Positions 15,466 to 24,108 of a DNA stretch of 42,554 nucleotides are shown piece by piece. A program made the position numbers and the translations under genes. The stretch covers positions 1 through 42,554 of the forward strand of contig DAIOGK010000029.1 in assembly GCA_036745275.1 (NCBI GenBank). Direction: 5' to 3'. The stretch comes from JAIUNP01 sp020161975. Its GTDB lineage: Bacteria > Pseudomonadota > Alphaproteobacteria > Rhizobiales > Beijerinckiaceae. The notes under the pieces were generated by a model. That model worked only from the letters and a program-made list of their open reading frames with translations. It did no database searches and was not told the DNA's origin. Each line of letters starts with the position of its first letter. Positions within the stretch are counted from its first letter, which is position 1.

Positions 15466-16652
15466 TCAACCGCCGTCGGTTTCTGGCCGCCGCACCCATC
15501 CTCGCGACGCCTGCCTTTGCCGCTGCGGAAACCGCACCGTCGCGGCTGCGCGGCACCGGCGACCTCGGCGTGATCATCGAGCGGGCGAGCGGCAGCGTTT
15601 TGATTGTCGAGACGACGGGGCGGACGATTCTCGGCCGCATCGAGGGTCTCGGTGATCTCTCCCACGCCTCGATCAGCTTTTCGCGCGACGAGCGCTTCGC
15701 CTATGTCTTCGGGCGCGACGGCGGCCTGACAAAGCTTGACCTCATCGAAGGGCGCATCGCCGCGCGCACGATCCAGGCCGGCAACGCCATCGGGGGCGCG
15801 ATTTCGGATGACGGCACCTTGATCGCCGTTTCCAACTACGACCCCGGCGGCGTGCGCATCTTTGATGCCGGAACACTCGCGCTGGTCGCCGATGTGCCGG
15901 CGCATTCGCCTGCCGCGCCAAAATCAAAGACGGTCGGCATCGTCGACGTGCCGGGGCGAGCCTTCGTGTTCACGCTCTATGACGCCGGCGAAATCTGGAA
16001 GCTGGAGTTGCCCGCAGGGGCGGAACCGAAGCTGACCAAGCTGACCGGCATCGGCAAACTGCCCTATGACGCCAATGTCACCGGCGACGGGCGGCATTAT
16101 TTTGCCGGTCTCTTCGGCGAGGATGGCGTCGTCCATGTCGATCTCTGGGCCGAGCCGCTGAAGGCCGAGCGGGTGCTGCCCGGATACGGCAAGGGCGAAG
16201 CACCGCTGCCGGTCTACAAGATGCCGCATTACGAAGGGTGGGGCGCAACCCAGAACAGGCTGTTCCTGCCTGCAATCGGGCGCGACGAACTCCTGGTAAT
16301 CGGTCTCGACACCCTGAAGGAGATCGGTCGGATCAAGACCCACGGCCAGCCGGTCTTCGCCGTGGCCCGGCCCGACGGGCGGCACGTCTGGGTCAACTAC
16401 GCACATCCGAAAAACGATGTCGTCGAGGTGGTGGACAGCCAGAGCCTCGATGTCGTCAAGACCCTGAAACCCGGGCCTGCCGTGCTGCATCTCGAATTCA
16501 CCCCGCGCGGGCATGAAGTCTGGGTCTCGGTGCGCGACAGCGATACGGTGATCATCTACGATACCCGGACCTTTGCCGAAATGGCCCGCCTGCCGGCGCA
16601 GAAGCCATCGGGCATCTTCTTTGCCGCCCGCGCCCACATGATCGGCAAATAG
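15462..16652 (+). CDS. nirF: Heme d1 biosynthesis protein NirF
   Basis: NirF is a periplasmic beta-propeller related to the d1 domain of NirS, needed for late heme d1 synthesis. The 396-aa protein starts MINRRRFLAAAPILATPAFA, with a twin-arginine-like export signal. Propeller repeats such as DLGVIIERASGSVLIVE and YVFGRDGGLTKLDL follow, then KPSGIFFAARAHMIGK at the end. It starts by ATGA overlap with nirC and ends 1 nt before nirDL. Confidence 0.95.
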   Translation: MINRRRFLAAAPILATPAFAAAETAPSRLRGTGDLGVIIERASGSVLIVETTGRTILGRIEGLGDLSHASISFSRDERFAYVFGRDGGLTKLDLIEGRIAARTIQAGNAIGGAISDDGTLIAVSNYDPGGVRIFDAGTLALVADVPAHSPAAPKSKTVGIVDVPGRAFVFTLYDAGEIWKLELPAGAEPKLTKLTGIGKLPYDANVTGDGRHYFAGLFGEDGVVHVDLWAEPLKAERVLPGYGKGEAPLPVYKMPHYEGWGATQNRLFLPAIGRDELLVIGLDTLKEIGRIKTHGQPVFAVARPDGRHVWVNYAHPKNDVVEVVDSQSLDVVKTLKPGPAVLHLEFTPRGHEVWVSVRDSDTVIIYDTRTFAEMARLPAQKPSGIFFAARAHMIGK

Positions 16653-16653
16653 C

Positions 16654-17658
16654 ATGGCGGTGGTCCTGCCCTTTGCCGACACGGACCGGGCCACGCGGGC
16701 ACTGGTCGATCATTTCCAGCGTGGCTTTCCGTTGCTGTCGCGCCCGTTTCGGGAGATCGGCGTCCAGCTTGGACTTGCCGAGGCGGATGTGCTGGGCCGG
16801 ATTGACACGCTCAGCCGGTCGGGCGCGGTCAGCCGCGTCGGCGCGATCGTCCGGCCCCATGCGGCGGGGTATTCGACACTGGCCGCTGTCGCGGCATTGC
16901 CCGAGGATATCGAAGCCGTCGCTGACACAATCAATGCCTTTGCCGGCGTGAACCACAATTACGAGCGCGAACACGCCTATAACCTCTGGTTCGTGGTGAC
17001 AGGGCGCGACAGGCCTGCGGTCGAAACGGTGCTGGCCGGCATCGAACATGCGACCGGCCTGCCGGTCCTCAACCTGCCGCTTGAAAAATCCTACCACATC
17101 GACCTCGGCTTCTCGCTGTTCGGGGAGAGCGCGACCAAACCCGTGTCGCGGCCGCTGACGGGCAGGGCGGATGATGAAGATCGACGCCTGCTCGGCGCCT
17201 TGGAACGGGGCCTGCCGCTCGTTCCCCGGCCATTTGCCGGAATTGCGGAAGCGCTTGGCCTGACTGAAGGGGCGGTCATTGCCCGGCTCGACTCGCTGCT
17301 CGCGCGGGGCATCGTGACGCGCTTCGGCGTCATCGTCCGGCATCGCGCCTTCGGCTATGCGGCCAACGCCATGGCGGTGTGGGACATTGCCGAGGCTGCC
17401 GTCGATGCGGTGGCCGAAGGTTTTGCCGCAACACCGGGCGTGACGCTCTGTTACCGCCGCCCGCGCCGCCTGCCGGCCTGGCGCTACAACCTCTTCACGA
17501 TGGTTCATGGCCGGGATCGGGCCAGCGCGCTTTCAGTGATCGCCGGACTCGAACGGGCCGGCGGCAGCGCTGTCGCAGCGCGGGATGTCCTGTTTTCCCT
17601 GCGCTGCTTCAAGCAGCGCGGGGCCGTGTTCTCGGCGGACAGGGAGGCGGCGGAATGA
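16654..17658 (+). CDS. nirDL: Siroheme decarboxylase NirD-NirL fusion
   Basis: NirDLGH decarboxylate siroheme to 12,18-didecarboxysiroheme on the way to heme d1. This 334-aa product has two Lrp/AsnC-like halves, each a winged helix plus an RAM-like domain. The first half (about 8-160) holds NHNYEREHAYNLWFV; the second (about 170-325) holds CYRRPRRLPAWRYNLFTMVHG. It therefore carries a NirG/D-like half joined to a NirH/L-like half, as in some other denitrifiers. It overlaps nirG by 4 nt. Confidence 0.92.
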   Translation: MAVVLPFADTDRATRALVDHFQRGFPLLSRPFREIGVQLGLAEADVLGRIDTLSRSGAVSRVGAIVRPHAAGYSTLAAVAALPEDIEAVADTINAFAGVNHNYEREHAYNLWFVVTGRDRPAVETVLAGIEHATGLPVLNLPLEKSYHIDLGFSLFGESATKPVSRPLTGRADDEDRRLLGALERGLPLVPRPFAGIAEALGLTEGAVIARLDSLLARGIVTRFGVIVRHRAFGYAANAMAVWDIAEAAVDAVAEGFAATPGVTLCYRRPRRLPAWRYNLFTMVHGRDRASALSVIAGLERAGGSAVAARDVLFSLRCFKQRGAVFSADREAAE

Positions 17659-18107
17659 TCACGCTGACGGCGACCGACCGGATCATCATCAACGGCTTGC
17701 AGGGCGGCTTTCCGCTTAGCGAACGGCCCTATGCGGATGCAGCAGACATGCTGGGCATCAGCGAAGGCGAATTGATCGAGCGCCTCGCGGCGCTGGTTGC
17801 GGCGGGCGCGGTCTCGCGGTTCGGTCCCCTGTGGAATTCGGAGGAAATGGGCGGCGCCGTCTGCCTTGCCGCCATGGCGGTGCCGGCGGAGCGTTTCGAG
17901 GCCGTGGCCGAACAGGTCAACCGACATCCCGAAATCGCGCATAACTACGAGCGCGGGCACGAACTCAACATGTGGTTCGTGATCTCTTCGCTCGATCCTG
18001 AACGCATCACGTCCACTGCGGCGGCCATCGAGGCGGAAACCGGCCTCAAGGTCTGGCTGATGCCGAAGGAAGAGGAGTTCTTCGTCGGCTTCCGGGTGGA
18101 GGTCTGA
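17655..18107 (+). CDS. nirG: Siroheme decarboxylase subunit NirG
   Basis: This 150-aa AsnC-like protein contains AHNYERGHELNMWFV, matching the first half of NirDL and the NirG/NirD type. A helix-turn-helix-like part (residues 1-60) is probably structural rather than DNA-binding. The start at 17655 (ATGA overlap with nirDL) is preferred over the longer open frame upstream. It shares one base with nirH. Confidence 0.92.
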   Translation: MITLTATDRIIINGLQGGFPLSERPYADAADMLGISEGELIERLAALVAAGAVSRFGPLWNSEEMGGAVCLAAMAVPAERFEAVAEQVNRHPEIAHNYERGHELNMWFVISSLDPERITSTAAAIEAETGLKVWLMPKEEEFFVGFRVEV

Positions 18108-18595
18108 TGCTGCTGCCAACCGATCACGCCCTGATCAAGGCAACCGAAGCCGGCCTGCCGCTTTCGCCGGACCCCTATGGCGAACTTGCGCGCAGGCTCG
18201 GGTGCAGCCGTGCCGAGGTGCTCGGGCGCCTTGCCGGCCTCATCGAAACCGGCGCCATCCGCCGCATCGGCGTCATCCCGAACCACTATGCGCTGGGCGT
18301 TACCGCCAATGGCATGAGCGTGTGGGACATTGCAGACGAGGCCGTGGCCGAGATCGGACCGAGGATCGGCGCGCTGGCGGCGGTGTCGCATTGCTATCGG
18401 CGCCCGCGCCATCTGCCGCACTGGCGCTACAACGTCTTTGCCATGGTGCATGGCGTGAGCAGCGACGAGGTTATCGGCAAGGTCGCGGAGATCGCCCGGC
18501 TGATCGGGCCCGCGGCGCGCGCCCATGAGGTCCTGTTCTCGAAACGCATTCTGAAAAAGACCGGGCTGCGCCTTGCGGCCCGGCCCGCTGCCTGA
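18107..18595 (+). CDS. nirH: Siroheme decarboxylase subunit NirH
   Basis: This 162-aa AsnC-like partner of NirG contains CYRRPRHLPHWRYNVFAMVHG, the NirH/NirL signature that is also in the second half of NirDL. The ATG overlaps the nirG stop as TGATG. It stands 12 nt before nirJ, with GAGGGGAGGTC as the nirJ ribosome site. Confidence 0.92.
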   Translation: MLLPTDHALIKATEAGLPLSPDPYGELARRLGCSRAEVLGRLAGLIETGAIRRIGVIPNHYALGVTANGMSVWDIADEAVAEIGPRIGALAAVSHCYRRPRHLPHWRYNVFAMVHGVSSDEVIGKVAEIARLIGPAARAHEVLFSKRILKKTGLRLAARPAA

Positions 18596-18607
18596 GGGGA
18601 GGTCAGC

Positions 18608-19837
18608 ATGTTCCGCCTGTCGCATTATCTGCGCATGGTCATGAAACCCGGGCAGCCGGCCCGCGCCCATGGCCCGAAGGGCAGCGCGCCGCCGGTGCGC
18701 ATGACGGGGCCGGTGGTGATCTGGAACCTGATCCGGCGCTGCAACCTGACGTGTATGCACTGCTACTCGATCTCGGGTGATGTCGATTTTCCCGGTGAAC
18801 TGACGACCGGGCAGGTCATGACCACCCTTGATGATCTGAAGGCGTTCGGCGTGCCGGTTCTGATCCTTTCGGGCGGGGAACCGCTGCTCCGCCGCGACAT
18901 CTTCGAGATTTCCCGCCGTGCCAGGGATCTTGGCTTCTTTCTCTGCCTTTCCACCAACGGCACCCTGGTCGAACCGTGGATGGCCGACAGGATCGCTGCG
19001 GCCGACTATGATTACGTCGGCATCTCCATCGACGGTCTGAAGGAAACGCACGATGCGGTCCGCCGCAAGGCCGGCGCCTTCGATCAGTCGATCGAGGCCC
19101 TGCGCCTGCTGCGCGACCGCAAGGTGAAGGTGGGTTTGCGCTTCACCATGACGCAGGCCAACGAGCACCATCTCGAACCCCTGATCGACCTGTGCGAGGC
19201 GGAGAACTTCCCGAAATTCTATCTGTCGCATCTCGTCTACGCCGGTCGCGGCAACAAGAATCGCGGGCAGGATTCCGAATGGGCCTCGACGCGGCGGGCC
19301 ATGGACGTGCTGATCGACCGCGCGGCGCGCGCCATCGAGGACGGGCGCGAGCTCGAGATCGTCACCGGGAACAACGATGCCGATGCCGTCTATCTTCTGC
19401 ACTGGGTCGAGGCGCATTACCCGCGCGAGGCCGAACGGCTCCGGTCCGCGCTGGTGCGCTGGGGCGGCAACGCCTCGGGGGTCAATGTCGCCAATATCGA
19501 CAATCTCGGCCAGGTTCATCCCGATACGATGTGGTGGCACCATACGCTGGGCAATGTGAAGGAGCGGGCATTCTCCGACATCTGGACGGACCTGTCCGAT
19601 CCGGTCTTCGCCGGCCTGAAACAGCGCCCGCGCCCCGTCACAGGCCGCTGCGGGGCCTGCGCCCATCTTGCCATCTGCGGAGGCAACACGCGCATCCGTG
19701 CGCTGAAGGTGACGGGCGATCCCTGGGCGGAAGATCCCGGCTGCTATCTGACCGATGCGGAGATCGGCCTTGATGGGCCCGCCCCGCGCGTCACCGTTAC
19801 CCCCTTCCGTGGAGTTCGCCATGAAGCCGTCATTTAG
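18608..19837 (+). CDS. nirJ: Radical SAM protein NirJ, heme d1 biosynthesis
   Basis: NirJ removes two propionate side chains of didecarboxysiroheme during d1 synthesis. The 409-aa protein has the radical SAM motif CNLTCMHC (Cys45, Cys49, Cys52), LILSGGEPLL for SAM binding, and a C-terminal SPASM-like cysteine set (CGACAHLAIC near 347, then Cys379) for a second cluster. It overlaps nirN by 17 nt. Confidence 0.95.
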   Translation: MFRLSHYLRMVMKPGQPARAHGPKGSAPPVRMTGPVVIWNLIRRCNLTCMHCYSISGDVDFPGELTTGQVMTTLDDLKAFGVPVLILSGGEPLLRRDIFEISRRARDLGFFLCLSTNGTLVEPWMADRIAAADYDYVGISIDGLKETHDAVRRKAGAFDQSIEALRLLRDRKVKVGLRFTMTQANEHHLEPLIDLCEAENFPKFYLSHLVYAGRGNKNRGQDSEWASTRRAMDVLIDRAARAIEDGRELEIVTGNNDADAVYLLHWVEAHYPREAERLRSALVRWGGNASGVNVANIDNLGQVHPDTMWWHHTLGNVKERAFSDIWTDLSDPVFAGLKQRPRPVTGRCGACAHLAICGGNTRIRALKVTGDPWAEDPGCYLTDAEIGLDGPAPRVTVTPFRGVRHEAVI

Positions 19838-21296
19838 GCTGGCCGCCGCAGTCCTGCTGCTCGCCGGCGCCGTTCACGCGGCAGAACCCGAACAGCTTTA
19901 CCAGACGCACTGCGCGTCCTGTCACGGCACCGGCCGCCTCGGGGCCATCGGCCCGGCGTTGCTGCCGGAGAACATGGGGCGCCTGCGCGGCGGTGCGGTG
20001 GCCAAAGTCATCGCCGAGGGGCGCGTTGCAACCCAGATGCCGGCCTTCGGCCAGACCCTCGCCAGGGAAGAAATCGAGGCGCTGACCGCGCATATCGCAA
20101 AGCCGCTGCCGGTCATGCCTGTCTGGGGGGCGGCGGAAATCACGGCAAGCCGGGTCATCGAGCGGGAGGCTCCCCCGCTCGCCAAGCCTGTTTTCACCGC
20201 CGATCCGATGAACCTCTTCGTCGTGGTCGAAATCGGCGATCATCACGCCACCATTCTCGATGGCGACAGGCTGGAACCGCTGACGCGCTTTCCCACCCGC
20301 TTTGCCCTGCATGGCGGGCCGAAGTTCTCGCCGGATGGCCGCTTTGTCTATTTCATGTCGCGCGATGGCTGGGTGGAGAAATACGACATCTGGAGCCTTC
20401 AGAAGATCGGCGAGATCCGCGCGGGCATCAACGCGCGCAACATCGCCCTGTCGGCGGATGGCCGAACCATCGCGGTCGCCAACTACCTGCCCAACTCACT
20501 CGTGCTCCTGAATGCGGCCGACCTGTCGCTGATCCGGACGCTTGATGCCGTGGATGCAACCGGCAAGACCTCGCGCGTCTCGGCGGTCTATCAGGCGCGC
20601 CCGCGAAATTCCTTCGTGGTGGCGCTGAAGGACGTGCCGGAAATCTGGGAAATCCCGACCAAGGGCGGCGATTTCCCGCTGCGCCGGATCAAGACCGACG
20701 AACCTCTCGATGATTTCTTCTTCGACCCCTCCTACGCCCATGTCTTCGGTTCAGCCCGCGAGGGATCGGCCTCGAAGGTCTACGATCTCAACCGGGGCGA
20801 GCAGATTGCCGCACTCACCTTGCCAGGGTTGCCACATCTCGGCTCGGGCATTACCTTCAAGCATGAGGGCCGCCCGGTGATGGCAACGCCCCATCTGAAA
20901 TCCGGCCTCGTGTCAATCATTGCCACCGACAGCTGGACGACGGTGAAGACCGTTGAAACACCCGGTCCGGGCTTTTTCATGCGAAGCCACGAAAACACGC
21001 CCTTTGCCTGGACGGATTCCATGATGTCAAAAGCCAGGGACACGATGTCCATCCTCGACAAACGCAGCTTGCAGATTGTCCGCTCGATCACCCCGAGCCC
21101 CGGCAAAACGGCGGCCCATGTCGAGTTCGACAAGGACGGCAGGAAAGTGCTGGTCTCGATCTGGGAGGACCCCGGCGAACTGATTGTCTACGATGCCGCG
21201 ACCTTCGCCGAGATCAAGCGGCTGCCGATGCGCAAGCCTTCCGGCAAATACAACGTCTACAACAAGATCACCTTTTCCGAAGGCACAAGCCACTGA
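19821..21296 (+). CDS. nirN: NirN, cytochrome c / d1 domain protein
   Basis: NirN is a periplasmic NirS relative that oxidises dihydro-d1 to heme d1 and helps deliver it. The 491-aa precursor has a signal peptide (about 1-20, ending VHA-AE), CASCH at Cys31-His35, and the d1-type propeller ending KPSGKYNVYNK. The start at 19821 has GTGGAG upstream and gives a proper signal peptide. It is the last d1 gene; the hemerythrin gene follows 10 nt later. Confidence 0.94.
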   Translation: MKPSFRLAAAVLLLAGAVHAAEPEQLYQTHCASCHGTGRLGAIGPALLPENMGRLRGGAVAKVIAEGRVATQMPAFGQTLAREEIEALTAHIAKPLPVMPVWGAAEITASRVIEREAPPLAKPVFTADPMNLFVVVEIGDHHATILDGDRLEPLTRFPTRFALHGGPKFSPDGRFVYFMSRDGWVEKYDIWSLQKIGEIRAGINARNIALSADGRTIAVANYLPNSLVLLNAADLSLIRTLDAVDATGKTSRVSAVYQARPRNSFVVALKDVPEIWEIPTKGGDFPLRRIKTDEPLDDFFFDPSYAHVFGSAREGSASKVYDLNRGEQIAALTLPGLPHLGSGITFKHEGRPVMATPHLKSGLVSIIATDSWTTVKTVETPGPGFFMRSHENTPFAWTDSMMSKARDTMSILDKRSLQIVRSITPSPGKTAAHVEFDKDGRKVLVSIWEDPGELIVYDAATFAEIKRLPMRKPSGKYNVYNKITFSEGTSH

Positions 21297-21306
21297 GGAG
21301 GCCACT

Positions 21307-21729
21307 ATGAGCCACCCGAAGTTTCCGCTGGGCGTTGATCTGATGGACGATGATCACACCCGCATCGAGGAGATGCTGGCACGGTCTGAAGGCCTTGCCG
21401 ATGCTGAGCTGCCGGGCCATCTGGCTGCATGCCGGGCCGAAATTGCGGAGCATTTCGCCCGGGAAGAGGCATTGTTGCGGGACCACGCCGTTCCGGTTCT
21501 GGCCTGCCATATCGCCCAGCACAACCGTCTGGTGGCGGACATTGACGCGACCATCGCTGCAACCGGGGGAAACATCCCGTCCCTGCGCGCGTATCTTGCA
21601 CATGACCTGCCGAACCTGATCATGTCGCATATCGCCAGTGTCGACCAGATATCGGCCCGCTTCCTCGCCGGAGAGCTGCCCGCCGAGATAGTGGCCAACC
21701 TGCGCCTTCCCGAAGAGACCGCGCCATGA
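21307..21729 (+). CDS. Hemerythrin-domain protein
   Basis: The 140-aa protein has the full di-iron ligand set of hemerythrin: His17, His49, Glu53, His68, His72, His108 and Asp113 (H...HxxxE...HxxxH...HxxxxD). It is cytosolic, with no signal peptide. It sits 10 nt after nirN with GAGGAGG upstream and overlaps the next gene by 4 nt, so it is part of the nir operon. Such proteins can bind O2 or NO or store iron. A role in NO tolerance or iron supply is an inference from context. Confidence 0.9.
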   Translation: MSHPKFPLGVDLMDDDHTRIEEMLARSEGLADAELPGHLAACRAEIAEHFAREEALLRDHAVPVLACHIAQHNRLVADIDATIAATGGNIPSLRAYLAHDLPNLIMSHIASVDQISARFLAGELPAEIVANLRLPEETAP

Positions 21730-22217
21730 CCGCCGGAGCTTCCCCGGGTGCGGGGAATGCCGCAAACCGGCGGATCATCAAGGCCGCCCTGTGGCTGGTT
21801 GGCCTGCTCAGCATTCCCGTCATTGCCCTGATTCTGTTGCAGGCCGGCGTCCTTTTTGCCTGCTCAAGCCATGTGACAGCCAGCGGTGTGCTGGCAGGGC
21901 ACGTCGAGTGGCGGATCACGAAAATGCAATGCAGGAACGGCAAGGAACCGTATTACGATGTTGCCGTCGGGGCCGAGGACAAGACGCTGACGACTGCGCT
22001 GACCTCACGCGGCAGCCCGGTTCCGGTCGGCGTCGTTCCGCTGTCAGAGGGTCTGGTCGGCGTCCAGTTGGATCGTCCCCGTTCAGGCGAGCGCGAAGCC
22101 CTGGTCACCGTTCCGTTGCGCCGTTCCGGATCACCGAAGGAACGCATCGATCTGCAGGCCGATGGTCCGCGTGCTGCCAGCCAGCGCATGGATCGCGGCG
22201 GGCCGAAACAGGAATAG
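21726..22217 (+). CDS. Membrane-anchored periplasmic protein of unknown function
   Basis: This 163-aa product is not recognised. One helix at about residues 17-44 anchors a mainly beta-rich polar domain with two cysteines (Cys46, Cys69) that could form a disulfide. The tail is basic and disordered-looking. It starts by ATGA overlap with the hemerythrin gene and ends 12 nt before the next small gene, so it belongs to the nir transcript. Confidence 0.7.
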   Translation: MTAGASPGAGNAANRRIIKAALWLVGLLSIPVIALILLQAGVLFACSSHVTASGVLAGHVEWRITKMQCRNGKEPYYDVAVGAEDKTLTTALTSRGSPVPVGVVPLSEGLVGVQLDRPRSGEREALVTVPLRRSGSPKERIDLQADGPRAASQRMDRGGPKQE

Positions 22218-22229
22218 GGCCAGAGCACC

Positions 22230-22457
22230 ATGTCGCACCCCACATTCGTCAACTGCGCCTTCGATCCGAAGCTCTGTCCGCTCCTGCACGGTTTGACACC
22301 GGAAGAACAGAAGCTGCGCATGGAGACGGACCCGCTCATCCGGGCCTGCGTTCAATCGGTCGTGGGCGGGGGAACCGTGCCCTCGCAATGTGCGGCCGCC
22401 ACCACGACCGGCAGCCCGAAAAAGACAGCGCGCGGTAAAATTAAGGCGGAGGCTTGA
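22230..22457 (+). CDS. Small cysteine-containing protein of unknown function
   Basis: The 75-aa product has four cysteines (Cys9, Cys16, Cys40, Cys54), no signal peptide and a lysine-rich C terminus. The spacing C-x6-C...C-x13-C could bind a metal, but no known motif is matched. The ribosome site is weak. Its stop codon overlaps the regulatory box of the next gene. Confidence 0.55.
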   Translation: MSHPTFVNCAFDPKLCPLLHGLTPEEQKLRMETDPLIRACVQSVVGGGTVPSQCAAATTTGSPKKTARGKIKAEA

Positions 22458-22467
22458 CCATTCTCAA
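22454..22467 (+). promoter_or_regulatory. Crp/Fnr (DNR/NNR)-type box upstream of Crp copy 3
   Basis: TTGACCATTCTCAA has a perfect TTGAC half and CTCAA as the other half (one base off). It ends exactly 62 nt before the start of the Crp/Fnr gene at 22530. It suggests auto- or cross-regulation among the three Crp paralogues. Confidence 0.65.
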
Positions 22468-22529
22468 GGTCAGGCCGGCATCTTCCGCAACCATGGCAGG
22501 CTCCGTCCCTGTTCGCCGGAGAATGCCGG

Positions 22530-23243
22530 ATGGCCAAGCCGATTGACCCCGCAGAGTTGCAGGCCCTGAAAGCCACGGCGATGTTCCGCTGCCTTGCGCA
22601 GCGAATTGCCGAAAAGCTTCTGGCCGAGAGCGTGACGGAGAACCACCCGACCGGCAGCATCCTGTTCCGGCAGGGAGCGCCCGCAAATGCCTTCTTCCTG
22701 ATCCTCGACGGTTGGGCAAAGATCGTCCGCGAGGCCAGCAACGGCGCCTCCACCGTCATCGGCGTCTTTACGCGCGGGCAGACCCTGGCCGACGCGATAT
22801 CGATCGCCGGCGGCGTTTATCCAGCCTCTGCGGAAACCGTGACCCGTGTGCGCCTCGTTCGCATTGAATCCAGCTTGATCCGCTCGACGATTCATCGCGA
22901 CCCGGACATTGCGTTGGCCATGATCGCCTCGACCGCCCAGAACATGTTCGGGCTGATGCAGCAGATTGAGCATCTCAAAGCGCTGAAGGGCCCAGAGCGC
23001 GTTGCCGAATTCCTTCTTTCGCTGACGGATGTCGGCATGGGGCCGGCGACAATCGCTTTGCCCTTCGACAAGGCCCTGATCGCGGCTCGTCTCGGGATGC
23101 AGCCGGAATCCCTCTCCCGCGCCTTTTCAAAACTCCGGGATGTGGGTGTGCATGTTGAGGGCACTGAGGTGCGCATCAGCGATGTCGGCCAGGTCCTCAG
23201 TTTCGCACAGGCCGGCGACACGAACGCCCGCGCCTCGCACTGA
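22530..23243 (+). CDS. Crp/Fnr family regulator (DNR/NNR-like), copy 3
   Basis: This 237-aa Crp-type protein has a sensor fold (about 20-135; NAFFLILDGWAKIVRE) and a winged helix with LIAARLGMQPESLSRAFSK (from about residue 183). FNR-type cluster cysteines are absent. It stands between the nir operon and the convergent nor operon and has its own box. By position it is a good candidate for the direct activator of nir and nor. Its stop is 26 nt from the norF stop, with no clear terminator between. Confidence 0.9.
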   Translation: MAKPIDPAELQALKATAMFRCLAQRIAEKLLAESVTENHPTGSILFRQGAPANAFFLILDGWAKIVREASNGASTVIGVFTRGQTLADAISIAGGVYPASAETVTRVRLVRIESSLIRSTIHRDPDIALAMIASTAQNMFGLMQQIEHLKALKGPERVAEFLLSLTDVGMGPATIALPFDKALIAARLGMQPESLSRAFSKLRDVGVHVEGTEVRISDVGQVLSFAQAGDTNARASH

Positions 23244-23269
23244 AATCGCGCAGGTTGCCGGAGCGGCGA

Positions 23270-23545
23270 CTACCCGACCCGCGCCATGAGCGAGAGCCCG
23301 GCGATCAGGGTCAGAAGCGCGAAAATGGCGGCCCGCAGGGCATTGTTCCAGCGGGGCGCCTCGCGAAGATGCAGATAGTCGTTCAGCACCAGCGCGGATT
23401 TGACAAAGGCGATTGCCAGCAGCGCGATCGTCAGAAACGGGCCCAGCGGGCGCATCTCGGCTGCGTGCCCGATGGGAATGGCCGCCAGGGTCAGGCCGGC
23501 CAGCACCACCCAGACCAGAAGCAGTCTTCGGGTTGTCCGGTTCAT
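23270..23545 (-). CDS. norF: NorF, nitric oxide reductase accessory membrane protein
   Basis: The 91-aa protein has three hydrophobic segments and resembles cytochrome oxidase subunit IV / NorF: RPLGPFLTIALLAIAFVKSALVLNDYLHLREAPRWN. NorF supports NO reductase activity or assembly. ATG 23545 shares one base with the norE stop (TGATG), which fixes this start over the longer open frame. It is the last gene of the nor operon. Confidence 0.85.
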   Translation of the reverse strand: MNRTTRRLLLVWVVLAGLTLAAIPIGHAAEMRPLGPFLTIALLAIAFVKSALVLNDYLHLREAPRWNNALRAAIFALLTLIAGLSLMARVG

Positions 23546-24108
23546 CAGCGCACCAGATAGACCACCGGAAAAACCAGCAGCCAGACAAGATCGACCATGT
23601 GCCAGAACGCCGCGCCCGTCTCGACATTCGCCAGCGTCGGCCATTTCGCGACAATCGCAAGAATGATCAGCCCGAGCACGACATGCAGCGCGTGAAAGCC
23701 GGTGATCAGATAGTAAAGCGTGAAGAAGGTGCCGCTCTCGATGGTCAGGCCGGCGGCAAGGTCATGGGCGTATTCAATGCCCTTGAACGCCAGAAAAACG
23801 AGACCGAACAGGCCTGCAACGGCGAGGTGCGCGCGGGTCATTGTGTCGGCGCCCCTCCGCGCGGCCTCCACCGCCAGCGCGGCAAAGAGCCCGCTGGTGA
23901 CCAGGACCAGCACATTGAGAAGGCCGCTCACCCGGTCGAGATGATTCTGCGCGGCGGCAAATCCCGCCGGATCGAAAATCCGGGCGCCGGAAAGGGCCAC
24001 CAGCCCCGCCCCGAACACCAGCAGTTCGGAGCCGATCAAAATCCACATCATCGGATGGCCGGGCAGTCCGGCAAAGGGATCGGCCGCGCCGGGGTTATCC
24101 TGCGACAT
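23545..24108 (-). CDS. norE: NorE, cytochrome c oxidase subunit III family
   Basis: This 187-aa membrane protein has five hydrophobic segments and the subunit III signature YYLITGFHALHVVLGL near residue 137. NorE is not part of the NorCB catalytic core but assists NO reduction. The start at 24108 lies within the norD end (14-nt overlap); the longer upstream frame is a norD shadow. Confidence 0.9.
   Translation of the reverse strand: MSQDNPGAADPFAGLPGHPMMWILIGSELLVFGAGLVALSGARIFDPAGFAAAQNHLDRVSGLLNVLVLVTSGLFAALAVEAARRGADTMTRAHLAVAGLFGLVFLAFKGIEYAHDLAAGLTIESGTFFTLYYLITGFHALHVVLGLIILAIVAKWPTLANVETGAAFWHMVDLVWLLVFPVVYLVR

Noticed and set aside
17945..19822. 625-codon open frame on the minus strand across nirG, nirH and nirJ
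   Set aside because: It spans three well-supported plus-strand genes and has no domain signal; explained by codon bias.
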